From Shewanella nanhaiensis (GTDB lineage: Bacteria > Pseudomonadota > Gammaproteobacteria > Enterobacterales > Shewanellaceae), in NCBI RefSeq assembly GCF_019457885.1, contig NZ_JAHZST010000006.1:267969-331968 (forward strand): a stretch of DNA of 64,000 bases. The letters run 5' to 3'. Under the pieces are notes generated by a model. That model was not told the origin of the DNA. It was given only the letters and a program-made list of their open reading frames with translations, and did not search any database. Within the stretch, counting starts at the first letter, position 1. Each line of letters opens with the position of its first letter. Of the stretch, positions 45,773 to 54,497 are shown in pieces. The translations under genes and the position numbers were made by a program.

Positions 45773-45865
45773 TGAGTTTCATTCATGTTGTGCTTGAAAT
45801 CTATTCCCTTGTTTCAGATTAGACTATCATAATACACTTCTAGACGTCCAGACGCCTAGGTGTTC
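45773..45865. promoter_or_regulatory. MetR and MetJ sites between metR and metE
   Basis: Two MetR-like sites of type TGAA-N5-TTCA: TGAGTTTCATTCA (45773-45785) and TGAAATCTATTCC (45795-45807). Four consecutive 8-mers resembling the met box AGACGTCT follow at 45834, 45842 (AGACGTCC), 45850 (AGACGCCT) and 45858 (AGGTGTTC). This gives activation by MetR plus homocysteine and repression by MetJ plus SAM of metE. Confidence 0.82.
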
Positions 45866-45962
45866 AATTATTGATGTTGGTGCTCAAACCACATCATCCT
45901 CACTCGTCCACTTGTCGCGTTTACTCTGAATTTTGCTCATATTAAAGTAAAAGGTATACAAT

Positions 45963-48257
45963 ATGCAAACCGTAAAAATCGCCAGTTTAGGATTTCCCCG
46001 TATCGGTCGTCAGCGTGAATTGAAATTTGCTCAAGAGAAATATTGGCGAGGAGAGTTAACTCAAGAGGAACTTAAGTCTGTGGCTAAAGGGCTACGAAGC
46101 ACTCATTGGAAGTGGCAAGCAGATGCAGGGGTAACTCTGCTGCCAGTGGGAGATTTTGCTTATTATGATCAGGTACTCACTCTTAGTGCGACTTTAAATG
46201 CTATTCCTGAGCGTCACCGTGATGAGAGTGAGACGACATCAGGAGAGATAGGCTTGGATACGCTCTTTAGGGTTGCCCGCGGCCGTGCGCCAACGGGTAA
46301 AGAAGCGCCAGCGGCTGAGATGACTAAATATTTTAATACTAATTATCACTATATTGTTCCTGAGTTGACTGAAGAACAGCAATTTAGCATTGCGTATGAG
46401 CAGTTATTTGATGAAGTGAGTGAGGCACAAGCATTAGGTTATCAAGCGAAACCTGTTCTATTGGGCCCTGTAAGCTACCTTTATCTTGCTAAGTCAGTGG
46501 GGAGGGATTTCGACAAATTATCTCTGTTGCCACAGCTTTTAATCGCTTACGAACAAATTTTAAACCGCTTTAGTGGGCAAGGTGTGCAGTGGGTTCAGCT
46601 TGATGAGCCTGTTTTAGCATTAGAGCTAGACAGTGAATGGCAAGAAGCGATTACTTCGGCTTATCAGCTTCTTCAAAACAGAAACTTGAATATTCTGCTA
46701 GCGAGTTACTATGGCAGCATAGGGCATCATCAAACACTCGTATCGGCGTTGCCAGTTGCAGCTATTCATCTAGATCTTGTGACAGCACCTGAGCAGTTGT
46801 CACTTTTTTTACCTCATTTAAGAGAGGATCAGGTCCTGTCGTTGGGGGTGGTTAACGGACGTAATGTTTGGGCTGCGGATACGGATCTGATTAGTGAACG
46901 TCTTGCTGTGGTTGCCAATGATCTTAAAACTCGGATCTGGCTAGCTCCCTCATGTTCACTGCTGCATACTCCTGTGGATCTCGATATGGAGACCAAACTT
47001 GAACCCGCGCTTAAGCAGCAGTTAGCTTTCGCTAAGCAGAAGTTAGTTGAGTTAGCGCAGATTAATACCTTGCTGAGTTCACCCAATAGTGAAGAGTCTC
47101 AACAAATTGTGGCTAGCTGTATTGAGCGCCGTAATGCCCGTGATGCAGCAGCTGATCAGCAGGTGATAGAGAGAGTTAATGGCTTAGGAGAGAGGGATTA
47201 TGAGAGAGACACAGCCTTTATTCATCGCCAGCAGTTACAACAGGATAAGTTTCAGTTACCCCTGTTACCAACAACAACCATAGGTTCATTCCCACAAACA
47301 CCTGCAATCCGAGGGCTTAGAAATCGCTGGCGTAAAGATGAGATCAGTGAAGATTTTTATAACCAACAGCTTCAGCAAGTTACCAAGGACACAATCGAGC
47401 GTCAGTTAAAGTTGGGAATAGATGTGCTGGTTCATGGCGAAGCTGAGCGAAATGATATGGTTGAATACTTCGGTGAGCAGCTAGAGGGCTTTGGTTTTAC
47501 TCAGTTTGGTTGGGTACAGAGTTACGGTTCTCGCTGTGTTAAACCACCGCTTATTTATGGTGATGTGTCTCGACCCAATGCCATGACTGTCGAGTGGGCC
47601 GAATATGCTCAAAGCCTGACGGAGAAACCAGTTAAAGGCATGCTAACTGGCCCTGTGACGATTTTACATTGGTCATTTGCTCGTGAAGATATTAGCCGTG
47701 AACAGATAGCCACACAGATAGGCTTGGCGATTCGTGATGAGGTGGTCGATCTTCAAAATGCAGGAATTGGAATAATTCAGATCGATGAGCCTGCATTTCG
47801 TGAAGGCTTACCACTTAAGAAAGCTGATTGGGAGCATTACCTTAACTGGGCAGTGGATGCATTTAAGCTCAGTGCTGCTGGGGTGGCAGATGAAACACAA
47901 ATTCATACCCATATGTGTTACAGCGAATTTAATGAGACCATAGCTGCGATAGCAGCCATGGATGCGGATGTGATAACCATCGAGACTTCCCGCTCAAGAA
48001 TGGAGCTGTTAACGGCATTTGAAGATTTTGAGTATCCCAATGAGATTGGTCCTGGTGTGTATGATATTCACACACCCAATACGCCAACCGTGGATGAGAT
48101 GGTGATATTGATTGAAAAAGCAGCCCGTAAGATCCCTGTTCGTCAGCTTTGGGTTAACCCTGACTGTGGCCTTAAAACTCGCACTTGGGATGAGGTTGAG
48201 CCTGCGCTGCAGAATCTGGTTCAAGCCACTAAAGTGCTTAGAAGGCGCTTAGGTTAA
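45963..48257 (+). CDS. metE: Cobalamin-independent methionine synthase
   Basis: 764 residues, the full MetE length, with two (beta/alpha)8 barrels. The N-terminal barrel starts LGFPRIGRQRELKFA. The C-terminal barrel has TTTIGSFPQTPAIR, the zinc ligands His and Cys in HTHMCYSEFN (about 643-652), and the last Cys in VNPDCGLKTR (about 737). It transfers a methyl group from 5-methyl-THF-polyglutamate to homocysteine without B12. Its presence along with BtuB suggests the cell can make methionine with or without B12. SD AAAAGG before ATG. Confidence 0.97.
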   Translation: MQTVKIASLGFPRIGRQRELKFAQEKYWRGELTQEELKSVAKGLRSTHWKWQADAGVTLLPVGDFAYYDQVLTLSATLNAIPERHRDESETTSGEIGLDTLFRVARGRAPTGKEAPAAEMTKYFNTNYHYIVPELTEEQQFSIAYEQLFDEVSEAQALGYQAKPVLLGPVSYLYLAKSVGRDFDKLSLLPQLLIAYEQILNRFSGQGVQWVQLDEPVLALELDSEWQEAITSAYQLLQNRNLNILLASYYGSIGHHQTLVSALPVAAIHLDLVTAPEQLSLFLPHLREDQVLSLGVVNGRNVWAADTDLISERLAVVANDLKTRIWLAPSCSLLHTPVDLDMETKLEPALKQQLAFAKQKLVELAQINTLLSSPNSEESQQIVASCIERRNARDAAADQQVIERVNGLGERDYERDTAFIHRQQLQQDKFQLPLLPTTTIGSFPQTPAIRGLRNRWRKDEISEDFYNQQLQQVTKDTIERQLKLGIDVLVHGEAERNDMVEYFGEQLEGFGFTQFGWVQSYGSRCVKPPLIYGDVSRPNAMTVEWAEYAQSLTEKPVKGMLTGPVTILHWSFAREDISREQIATQIGLAIRDEVVDLQNAGIGIIQIDEPAFREGLPLKKADWEHYLNWAVDAFKLSAAGVADETQIHTHMCYSEFNETIAAIAAMDADVITIETSRSRMELLTAFEDFEYPNEIGPGVYDIHTPNTPTVDEMVILIEKAARKIPVRQLWVNPDCGLKTRTWDEVEPALQNLVQATKVLRRRLG

Positions 48258-48402
48258 GATGATTGGTCAATCAGATCTGTTGTGGACGAAATGGGATTCC
48301 ATAGCGCATCTGTTTGTTAAAGTAAGCGTGAGATCTTCTGTCTTTTTTGTAGCATGGGCTTCATAATGTCGCCCATTAAGATAGTTATCCTGAGTATTCA
48401 TT

Positions 48403-49095
48403 GTGCGTTTAGACAAATATATCTGCGAGTCGACTTCACTTACCCGCTCTTTAGCGAAGAAAGCACTACATAGAGGTGATGTGACCTGTGATGGTAAGGT
48501 CATCAAAGATTCGGGGTTTAAAGTAACCGATAAGCAGGTGATCTGTTTAGAAGGGGAGCCGTTAAGTGTGATAGGTCCACGCTTTATTATGCTAAATAAG
48601 CCCCTTGATACCATCTGTTCGACCATAGATGAGGAGTACCCTTCAGTCTTAGGTTTACTCGATGTGGTTAAAGCTGACGAACTGCATATCGCAGGTCGCT
48701 TGGATGTGGATACGACAGGACTTGTGTTGATCACCAATGACGGTCAATGGTCCCACAAGATAACTTCCCCTAAGAAGGAGTGCGGTAAACGGTACCTTTT
48801 AGAAACGGCTGAACCACTAAAACAGGAGTGGGTAGAGGAGTTTGCCTTAGGCCTTCAGTTGAATAATGAAGATGGCTTAACGAAACCTGCGATTTTGGAG
48901 ATTTTAGGCTCTCATCAAGCACGTCTTACCATTACTGAAGGTAAGTATCACCAAGTAAAGCGTATGCTGGCGGCAGTCGGTAACTGCGTTACCAAGCTTC
49001 ACCGTGAAAGTGTTGGGGAGATAGAGTTAGATGAAGATCTTGCCTCTGGTGAGTGGCGTTATTTAACGGAAGCTGAGATAAAATCGGTTCGTTAA
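48403..49095 (+). CDS. rsuA: 16S rRNA pseudouridine-516 synthase
   Basis: 230 residues from a GTG start. An S4 RNA-binding domain (1-60: MRLDKYICESTSLTRSLAKK) is followed by the RsuA catalytic domain with AGRLDVDTTGLVLITNDG, where the Asp is the nucleophile (about 103), and the closing KYHQVKRMLAAVGNCV motif. Length and motifs match RsuA, which modifies U516 of 16S rRNA, better than RluB or RluE. It is 145 bp after metE with no clear terminator between. Confidence 0.92.
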   Translation: MRLDKYICESTSLTRSLAKKALHRGDVTCDGKVIKDSGFKVTDKQVICLEGEPLSVIGPRFIMLNKPLDTICSTIDEEYPSVLGLLDVVKADELHIAGRLDVDTTGLVLITNDGQWSHKITSPKKECGKRYLLETAEPLKQEWVEEFALGLQLNNEDGLTKPAILEILGSHQARLTITEGKYHQVKRMLAAVGNCVTKLHRESVGEIELDEDLASGEWRYLTEAEIKSVR

Positions 49096-49112
49096 ACAAT
49101 ACTGATATGCAT

Positions 49113-49134
49113 GATGCCCTCAAATGAGGGCATC
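49113..49134. terminator. Hairpin between rsuA and the DUF4097 gene
   Basis: A perfect 10-bp stem, GATGCCCTCA / TGAGGGCATC, with only two free bases in the loop (likely opened to four) lies between convergent genes. T-rich sequence follows on the right. Confidence 0.7.
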
Positions 49135-49148
49135 GCTTTATCTCATGT

Positions 49149-50096
49149 TTAGTGTTTTTTTAGCGTTACCTCACCACTGATCGTTGATATATCAATATCG
49201 GCAAGGGCGTCGCCGAGTGTAAACTTTAGGTATGAGCTAGGGGAGTACTTCTCCTTGCTTGGTTTATCCGAGGTTAGTTCGTTATTGATTCTTCCACCTG
49301 GACCTCCATTGATCTTAAATCTAGCATCAATGTCACTGTTTAAAGTTAACTCTAGGTCACCACTGACGCTGCTTAAAGTGGCTCTATCTGAGATAGAACT
49401 AGCTGTAAGTTCGACCTCCCCACTAATTGTTCTTACTGCGAGTGAGTTGAGGCTTGCTAACTTAATATTGGTATCACCGGAAACTTGTTCAATTGTGACC
49501 TCTTTGGCTAGGGAGCTAGCTGTGAGCTCCCCGCTGACTAGTTTGTAGCTGACCTCTCCTTTACTTTGCTTATCTATGATGTTCCCAGATACTGTGTGTA
49601 AACTTATCTCTCCCTTGAGCGCTGTGGCATTGATGTCTCCAGACACCGTTTTTATATGTATCTGTTTCTCTAAACTGTCAAGGTTTACGCTACCACTGAT
49701 AGAGTTGATAGAGATATCTCCTTGTACTTGAGTCACTTTATAGTCGGCAGAGAGTCCGCTTACCGTTAGATTTAGTGAGCGAGGAACCTTAAAGGTGAGC
49801 GATGAACCCTCTTTATTTTTGCCATTAAACTGCCTTGGCATCTTATCTTCAAGGGTGAGCTCACTACCTTGGTGCTCGACGATAAACCCCTCGCTGAGTT
49901 CATCTAAAGAACCCTGAATACTGACCTCTTGCTTATCCCAGCTTTGGATTGTTACATAGCCTCTTAACACTTTGATATTGAGGTTTAGTCCCTTATCTAC
50001 CTTTATCTGTTTATCGATAGATTCGCTTGCCAGTGCAAACTGGCTCACTAAAACTAGTGGGAGTAATAGGCATCTTGAAAGGTGTTTAATTATCAT
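49149..50096 (-). CDS. DUF4097-type beta-helix protein, exported
   Basis: 315 residues from ATG at 50096; the 29 codons before it overlap the upstream gene and are not used. The signal peptide is about 1-23 (FALASES). The body is a repeated beta pattern of the form SGDI/SGEV every 18-22 residues (SISGSVNLDSL, KTVSGDINATAL, HTVSGNIIDKQ, KLVSGELTASSL, EQVSGDTNIKL, RTISGEVELTA), the hallmark of DUF4097/DUF4098 proteins. It starts with an ATGA overlap with the anti-sigma-like gene, so it is a third member of the ECF operon. Function unknown; it may act in the envelope-stress response of that system. Confidence 0.88.
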   Translation of the reverse strand: MIIKHLSRCLLLPLVLVSQFALASESIDKQIKVDKGLNLNIKVLRGYVTIQSWDKQEVSIQGSLDELSEGFIVEHQGSELTLEDKMPRQFNGKNKEGSSLTFKVPRSLNLTVSGLSADYKVTQVQGDISINSISGSVNLDSLEKQIHIKTVSGDINATALKGEISLHTVSGNIIDKQSKGEVSYKLVSGELTASSLAKEVTIEQVSGDTNIKLASLNSLAVRTISGEVELTASSISDRATLSSVSGDLELTLNSDIDARFKINGGPGGRINNELTSDKPSKEKYSPSSYLKFTLGDALADIDISTISGEVTLKKH

Positions 50097-50608
50097 ATGG
50101 TATCTCCATTTTGATTTTGTAAAACAGGAAGGGATTGAGCCTGTGTTAACAGCTCTATCTCTCTTGATTGTGTCCATAGCCACAGCTCCCAGAGTTGTTG
50201 ATCTGTGGGGTTAAGTTTGAGCGATTGATATATCTCTTTTGCTGCTTGCCTTAATTGTTTTATGCCTGTTTCAACAGGAGAGCTAAAAGGGCTAGATTGC
50301 CAATCCACTTTTTGCCCCATCATCTGTAACTCCGCCACTTGGTTGGCGTGTTGCATCTGAATGTTATCAATACTGGCGAGCAGGGCTTGGTTGGGATCGA
50401 TATTGGTCGGTTTGTTTATCTGCTGTAGCCCTAAAAGAGCGCCAATAATGATGACGCTGGCTAGAGCCAAAGTACGCCAATGGTTTGTGTGTTTACCCAC
50501 AGGTGCATCTAATCGCTTCTCTATCTCCGGCCATAGGTCGGTTTTAGGCGAGAGAGCCTTAGGTAATTTCGATACCATTTTATCGAGTTGTTCATCGTTA
50601 TTACTCAT
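50093..50608 (-). CDS. Probable membrane anti-sigma factor
   Basis: 171 residues. A cytoplasmic N-terminal part (1-44: NDEQLDKMVSKLPKALSPKTDLWPEIEKRL) precedes one membrane helix (about 45-62, LALASVIIIGALLGLQQI) and a periplasmic helical region. This is the usual layout of ECF anti-sigma factors. It overlaps the sigma gene by one base (TGATG) upstream and the DUF4097 gene by ATGA downstream. No zinc-binding HXXXCXXC motif is seen, so it is not a ZAS protein. Role inferred from layout and context. Confidence 0.8.
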   Translation of the reverse strand: MSNNDEQLDKMVSKLPKALSPKTDLWPEIEKRLDAPVGKHTNHWRTLALASVIIIGALLGLQQINKPTNIDPNQALLASIDNIQMQHANQVAELQMMGQKVDWQSSPFSSPVETGIKQLRQAAKEIYQSLKLNPTDQQLWELWLWTQSREIELLTQAQSLPVLQNQNGDTI

Positions 50609-51144
50609 CAGATCATCTCCTGAAGTAATTTTCTTGCTCTGTGATACTGCGCCTTACTGGTGCCTTGAGCTATGTTGAGTTTGTGTGCTATTTCATGATG
50701 TTGGTAACCCTCAACAGCAAATAGTACAAAAACAATTCTGGCTCGTTCAGGCAGTTTAAGCAGGTGCTTGTCCAGTGCCTGGTACTCCATCTCATCACCT
50801 TTAAGCTCTACTTGTTCAGAGAGAGGAGAGAGTCGAGCCCAAAAACTCTTGTGTTTTTTAATGCTACTAAGGGCTTGATTCACCGTCATGCTATGTAGCC
50901 AAGTTGAAAACTGGCTGTCACCTCTAAACTGAGGTAGTTTCTGCCATAAGCGCACAAACGTTTCTTGAGTCGCTTCTTCAGCTAAATAGTGTTGTCCTGA
51001 CAGTCTGAAACAGAGCCCATATACCCGCTTATGATGGAGAGCATAGAGGTGTTTAAATGCTTTTTTGTCACCTTGTTGAGCCAGTTCAATCAGATCTTTT
51101 TCTGAGGCTTCACAAGGTTTGATAAACGCTATCTGTGCACTCAA
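50608..51144 (-). CDS. ECF-type RNA polymerase sigma factor
   Basis: 178 residues from TTG at 51144 (AAGGA SD 7 nt before). Sigma region 2 (about 25-90: FKHLYALHHKRVYGLCFRLSG, EEATQETFVRLWQKL) and region 4 (about 120-175: LPERARIVFVLFAVEGYQHHEIAHKL) are both present and there is no region 1 or 3. It is of the RpoE-like/SigZ-like wider group. It leads a three-gene operon with an anti-sigma factor and a DUF4097 protein, all translationally coupled. Confidence 0.92.
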   Translation of the reverse strand: MSAQIAFIKPCEASEKDLIELAQQGDKKAFKHLYALHHKRVYGLCFRLSGQHYLAEEATQETFVRLWQKLPQFRGDSQFSTWLHSMTVNQALSSIKKHKSFWARLSPLSEQVELKGDEMEYQALDKHLLKLPERARIVFVLFAVEGYQHHEIAHKLNIAQGTSKAQYHRARKLLQEMI

Positions 51145-51359
51145 ATTTTGTTCCTTGTGTTTATTTTTCTTAGATATCTATTAGACATAGGCAAGAGGGG
51201 AAAAGGTTTGAATGAGTTTAAAACTTTTTACAATGTTATTACATCTATACCAATTACATTAAGTATCTGACCATTTAGCGAGAGCTGAGTAAGGTAGGAA
51301 AGTATTAGGGAGGTTATTTTGAATGAGGGAGTACTCCCTCATCATATGAAAACTATGTT

Positions 51360-52316
51360 TTAGAAGTGATGTTTCAGTTGTGAATAAACCAGTTGTGCGC
51401 CCACAAGATCCGCCAGAGCAGTACCTACAGTTTTGAACAGGGTTATCTGCTGTTCATCTTCTCGCCCCTGTATTTCACCTTTACAGAGTTGAGCAAGTTC
51501 TCCTTTTACACTCTCTAATTGATACTCTCCCTCTGACACAGGGATCAGCAACTCTCCCGCTTCTGCAAAAACATTAATTTTAGAATCAACGTATACAGCC
51601 GATCTCAAGATAAGCTTGCTATCACACTCACGTCTATCCTGATTATGGTTGCCAACAAAGTCCGTGTGGGTGCCAGGTGTTACCCAGTCACTGTTAAACA
51701 ATGGGGTTGGAGAGCCCGTTGCACAGCTAATGATATCTGCCTCACGGACACTGTGCTCTAGGTTCTTGCTGAGGGTAACTTCAATATCGGGTCGCTTATT
51801 ACGGATCTTCTCAATAGTTGCCTGAGCTTTATCTTGATTTCGACCCCAAACCGTAATTTGAGTGATAGGGCGTACACTGGCGTGGGCGAGAGCCATAAAT
51901 GAGGCGAGATTACCTGTACCAAAAATGAGTAATTTATTGGAGTCCTTACGGGATAAATAACTACTGCCTAAAGCTGAAATCGCGGCAGTGCGCCAATAAG
52001 TGACACTCGTACCATCGACTAAAGCTTGAGGAACGCCTGTTTTGCGGTCAAAGATCATTATTTTTGAATATAGGCTTTCTAGTTGCTGATCTTTTACTGG
52101 ATTTTCAGGGAAATAGGTAAAAGCCTTGACTGCAATGGCTTTCTCATTCCATGAGGGAAGTACGGCGAAGGCATCACTGTGTGAAGTGGCTTCATCTAGT
52201 GAATACACTTGCCTTTGGGGCATACCGGCAGGTTTTGAGAAAGTATCTCTAAGCTCGGCAATAAGCACTGGAAAGTTAAGTGTGTGATGTACTTCTTCTG
52301 CATTGATGACAATCAT
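51360..52316 (-). CDS. Ornithine cyclodeaminase/mu-crystallin family protein
   Basis: 318 residues. The N-terminal dimerisation part is followed by a Rossmann fold with the nucleotide loop LLIFGTGNLASFMALAHA (about 130-147) and the blocks ADIISCATGSPTPLF and TDFVGNHNQDRRECD. Family members include ornithine cyclodeaminase, alanine dehydrogenase and delta1-pyrroline-2-carboxylate reductase. This sequence is most like the last group, but I would not fix the substrate. It stands alone. Confidence 0.87.
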   Translation of the reverse strand: MIVINAEEVHHTLNFPVLIAELRDTFSKPAGMPQRQVYSLDEATSHSDAFAVLPSWNEKAIAVKAFTYFPENPVKDQQLESLYSKIMIFDRKTGVPQALVDGTSVTYWRTAAISALGSSYLSRKDSNKLLIFGTGNLASFMALAHASVRPITQITVWGRNQDKAQATIEKIRNKRPDIEVTLSKNLEHSVREADIISCATGSPTPLFNSDWVTPGTHTDFVGNHNQDRRECDSKLILRSAVYVDSKINVFAEAGELLIPVSEGEYQLESVKGELAQLCKGEIQGREDEQQITLFKTVGTALADLVGAQLVYSQLKHHF

Positions 52317-52585
52317 ATATCTTCCTTTTTTGAATATTGTATACCAAGATCGCTTTTGAATAAATACTGCAACTAAAAAGGAGCTGAATAGTGGAAGGTG
52401 TAGATCATTTCCATGTTTATGATTCTTTATGTTGTTTTTGTATTAAAATAAGTTAATGATGCTGGCTTTGTGGCCGATAACCAAGATAAACACAGGGTTG
52501 AACATGTGTCATGTTTTCTTTTTAGTTTTATTTGTTTTACATCACTAACTTTTAGTTAGTTTGCTTGAATTTTAGGGATCTCAAT

Positions 52586-54448
52586 ATGCTTATCCGTCAT
52601 AAATTAATGCTCAGTGCAGCGGTTTCAATTGTTGCTTTGGTAGCTATGTTTTCATTACAGCGGTACTCCAGTGGTGTTCAACAGGAGTTATCATATGCTG
52701 CTCAAGGAGTGATAAAACTAGAAAAAGAGGTATTGAGTCTTCGTAAAGACGAGAAAGATTTTTTTGCCCGTTTAGATTTTAGTTATTTGGAAAAACATAA
52801 ACTTAATGTAGAGGAGATGAATAGTGAGATTGAGTCTTTAAGGGAGATCTTCGATAGCAATAGTATTCCAGTCTCTGAGTTAAATGGGTTTGAAAAGAGT
52901 CTAGAGTTTTATCAGGAATCATTCCAAAACGTCGTTGTACTTCAAAAAGAGATTGGATTAACGCCCAAAACTGGCTTATATGGTGGATTAAGAGAAGCTG
53001 TTCGTAATGTTGAGTCCATAGTCAAAGAGTATAAACAAGCTGAGCTGATGGTGATCATGCTGCAGTTAAGACGAAATGAGAAAGATTTTATGCTTCGTAG
53101 AAGCATGGGGTATGTGGACAAGTTTAATAATAATATTCAACTATTTGAAAGTGAACTTAATAATTCAAGCATCGACAATACTGGTAAGGGGAAAGTATCT
53201 GAGTTGATGGCCAGTTATCAAAGGGATTTTGCGTTATTGGTTTCCAAAGAGCAGGCCCTAGGGTTAACCCAAAATGATGGTGAGATGGGAATACTGCGTG
53301 ATGCTATCAGGGCTGCAGACTCAAACTTAGTGAGATTAAAGGAGCAATCACTTACTGCCATTGCCGATGCAGAGGAGTCATCAATCACTTTAGGCTTTGT
53401 GCTTTTCTGTGTTATCGCCGTTATTTTGATTGCTTTTACTCTTTTTGTGATCCGCAGCATCATGGAGCCGGTGACACAACTGAGTAGTGCTATTTCTGAT
53501 ATTGAGAAAAACAAAGATTTGACGATCCGCTGTGATGCTGATGCCGACGATGAGATTAGCCAAGTTGCAAAGCATTTCAATAGTATGCTGGATAGTTTTC
53601 AACGTCTAATTGAAGAGGTAAATGAGTCGGTAGAGAGCATGACTCACTCTTGCTCAGAGTTGTCTCTAAACTCTGTTAAAGCGTCAGAAGGGGTGGCTCA
53701 ACAGTTAAATGAAACCGATATGGTGGCGACGGCGATCACTGAGATGGGGGCGACGATAGACGAGATCGCTAAGAATACTGAGTTGGCAGCAGAGCGCGCT
53801 GGAAATACTCATACCAATGCCCTTGAAGGCCAACGCGGAGTAGAACAAACAATAGAGAAGATTCAATCTCTGGCAGAGCAGCTCAATAGCTCTTCGAAAG
53901 TCGTGGGCGAACTTGAAAAAGATAGTAAAACGATTGGCAGTGTTTTGGATGTTATCCGAGGTATTGCCGAGCAAACGAATTTACTTGCGCTTAATGCAGC
54001 TATTGAAGCAGCTAGAGCCGGTGAGCAGGGAAGAGGTTTTGCAGTTGTGGCCGATGAGGTGCGTAGTCTGGCGATGAGAACGCAAGAGTCTACAGAGGAG
54101 ATTGCGAGCATTATTGAGACCTTACAGTCTAGAACTCGATCCATTGTAGAGTTAATGACAGCGACAGAGAAACAAGGGAGCGAGAGTGCAGAGCAAGCCG
54201 CTTCTGCTGGCACTTTACTGCAACAGATTAACTTAGATGTCACCAACATTATGGATATGAGCACTCAGATAGCGGCTGCGATAGAGGAGCAGAGTATGGT
54301 CGCCTCTGAGGTGAATAAAAACGTGGTGATTATTCGAGATATTGCGCAAGAGTCTGCAACAACGGCTAACGAGAATGCGCAAGCTTCTGAAGAGGTTAAG
54401 GGGCGTGCAGATCTGTTACACAGTGCGGTAAGCCTATTTAAGGTCTAA
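52586..54448 (+). CDS. Methyl-accepting chemotaxis protein with helical bimodular-type sensor
   Basis: 620 residues from ATG at 52586, with AGGGA 7 nt upstream; a TTG seven codons earlier is less likely. Two membrane helices (about 5-25 and 270-290) enclose a periplasmic all-helical region with two repeats of the form LRKDEKDFFARLD / LRRNEKDFMLRRS, typical of HBM (helical bimodular) sensors. HAMP (about 290-345) and the signalling hairpin with IRGIAEQTNLLALNAAIEAA-type tip follow. HBM receptors bind TCA intermediates or other small organic acids. No C-terminal CheR pentapeptide is present. Fifty bp downstream is a diguanylate cyclase gene. Confidence 0.93.
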   Translation: MLIRHKLMLSAAVSIVALVAMFSLQRYSSGVQQELSYAAQGVIKLEKEVLSLRKDEKDFFARLDFSYLEKHKLNVEEMNSEIESLREIFDSNSIPVSELNGFEKSLEFYQESFQNVVVLQKEIGLTPKTGLYGGLREAVRNVESIVKEYKQAELMVIMLQLRRNEKDFMLRRSMGYVDKFNNNIQLFESELNNSSIDNTGKGKVSELMASYQRDFALLVSKEQALGLTQNDGEMGILRDAIRAADSNLVRLKEQSLTAIADAEESSITLGFVLFCVIAVILIAFTLFVIRSIMEPVTQLSSAISDIEKNKDLTIRCDADADDEISQVAKHFNSMLDSFQRLIEEVNESVESMTHSCSELSLNSVKASEGVAQQLNETDMVATAITEMGATIDEIAKNTELAAERAGNTHTNALEGQRGVEQTIEKIQSLAEQLNSSSKVVGELEKDSKTIGSVLDVIRGIAEQTNLLALNAAIEAARAGEQGRGFAVVADEVRSLAMRTQESTEEIASIIETLQSRTRSIVELMTATEKQGSESAEQAASAGTLLQQINLDVTNIMDMSTQIAAAIEEQSMVASEVNKNVVIIRDIAQESATTANENAQASEEVKGRADLLHSAVSLFKV

Positions 54449-54497
54449 TTCTGATCAGTAGACTAAGCTTAGTAGAGGAATTAAATGGGTAAGATTA

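Noticed and set aside
48267..48737. 156-residue antisense ORF over rsuA
   Set aside because: The + strand RsuA frame has full S4 and catalytic motifs; the antisense frame has none.
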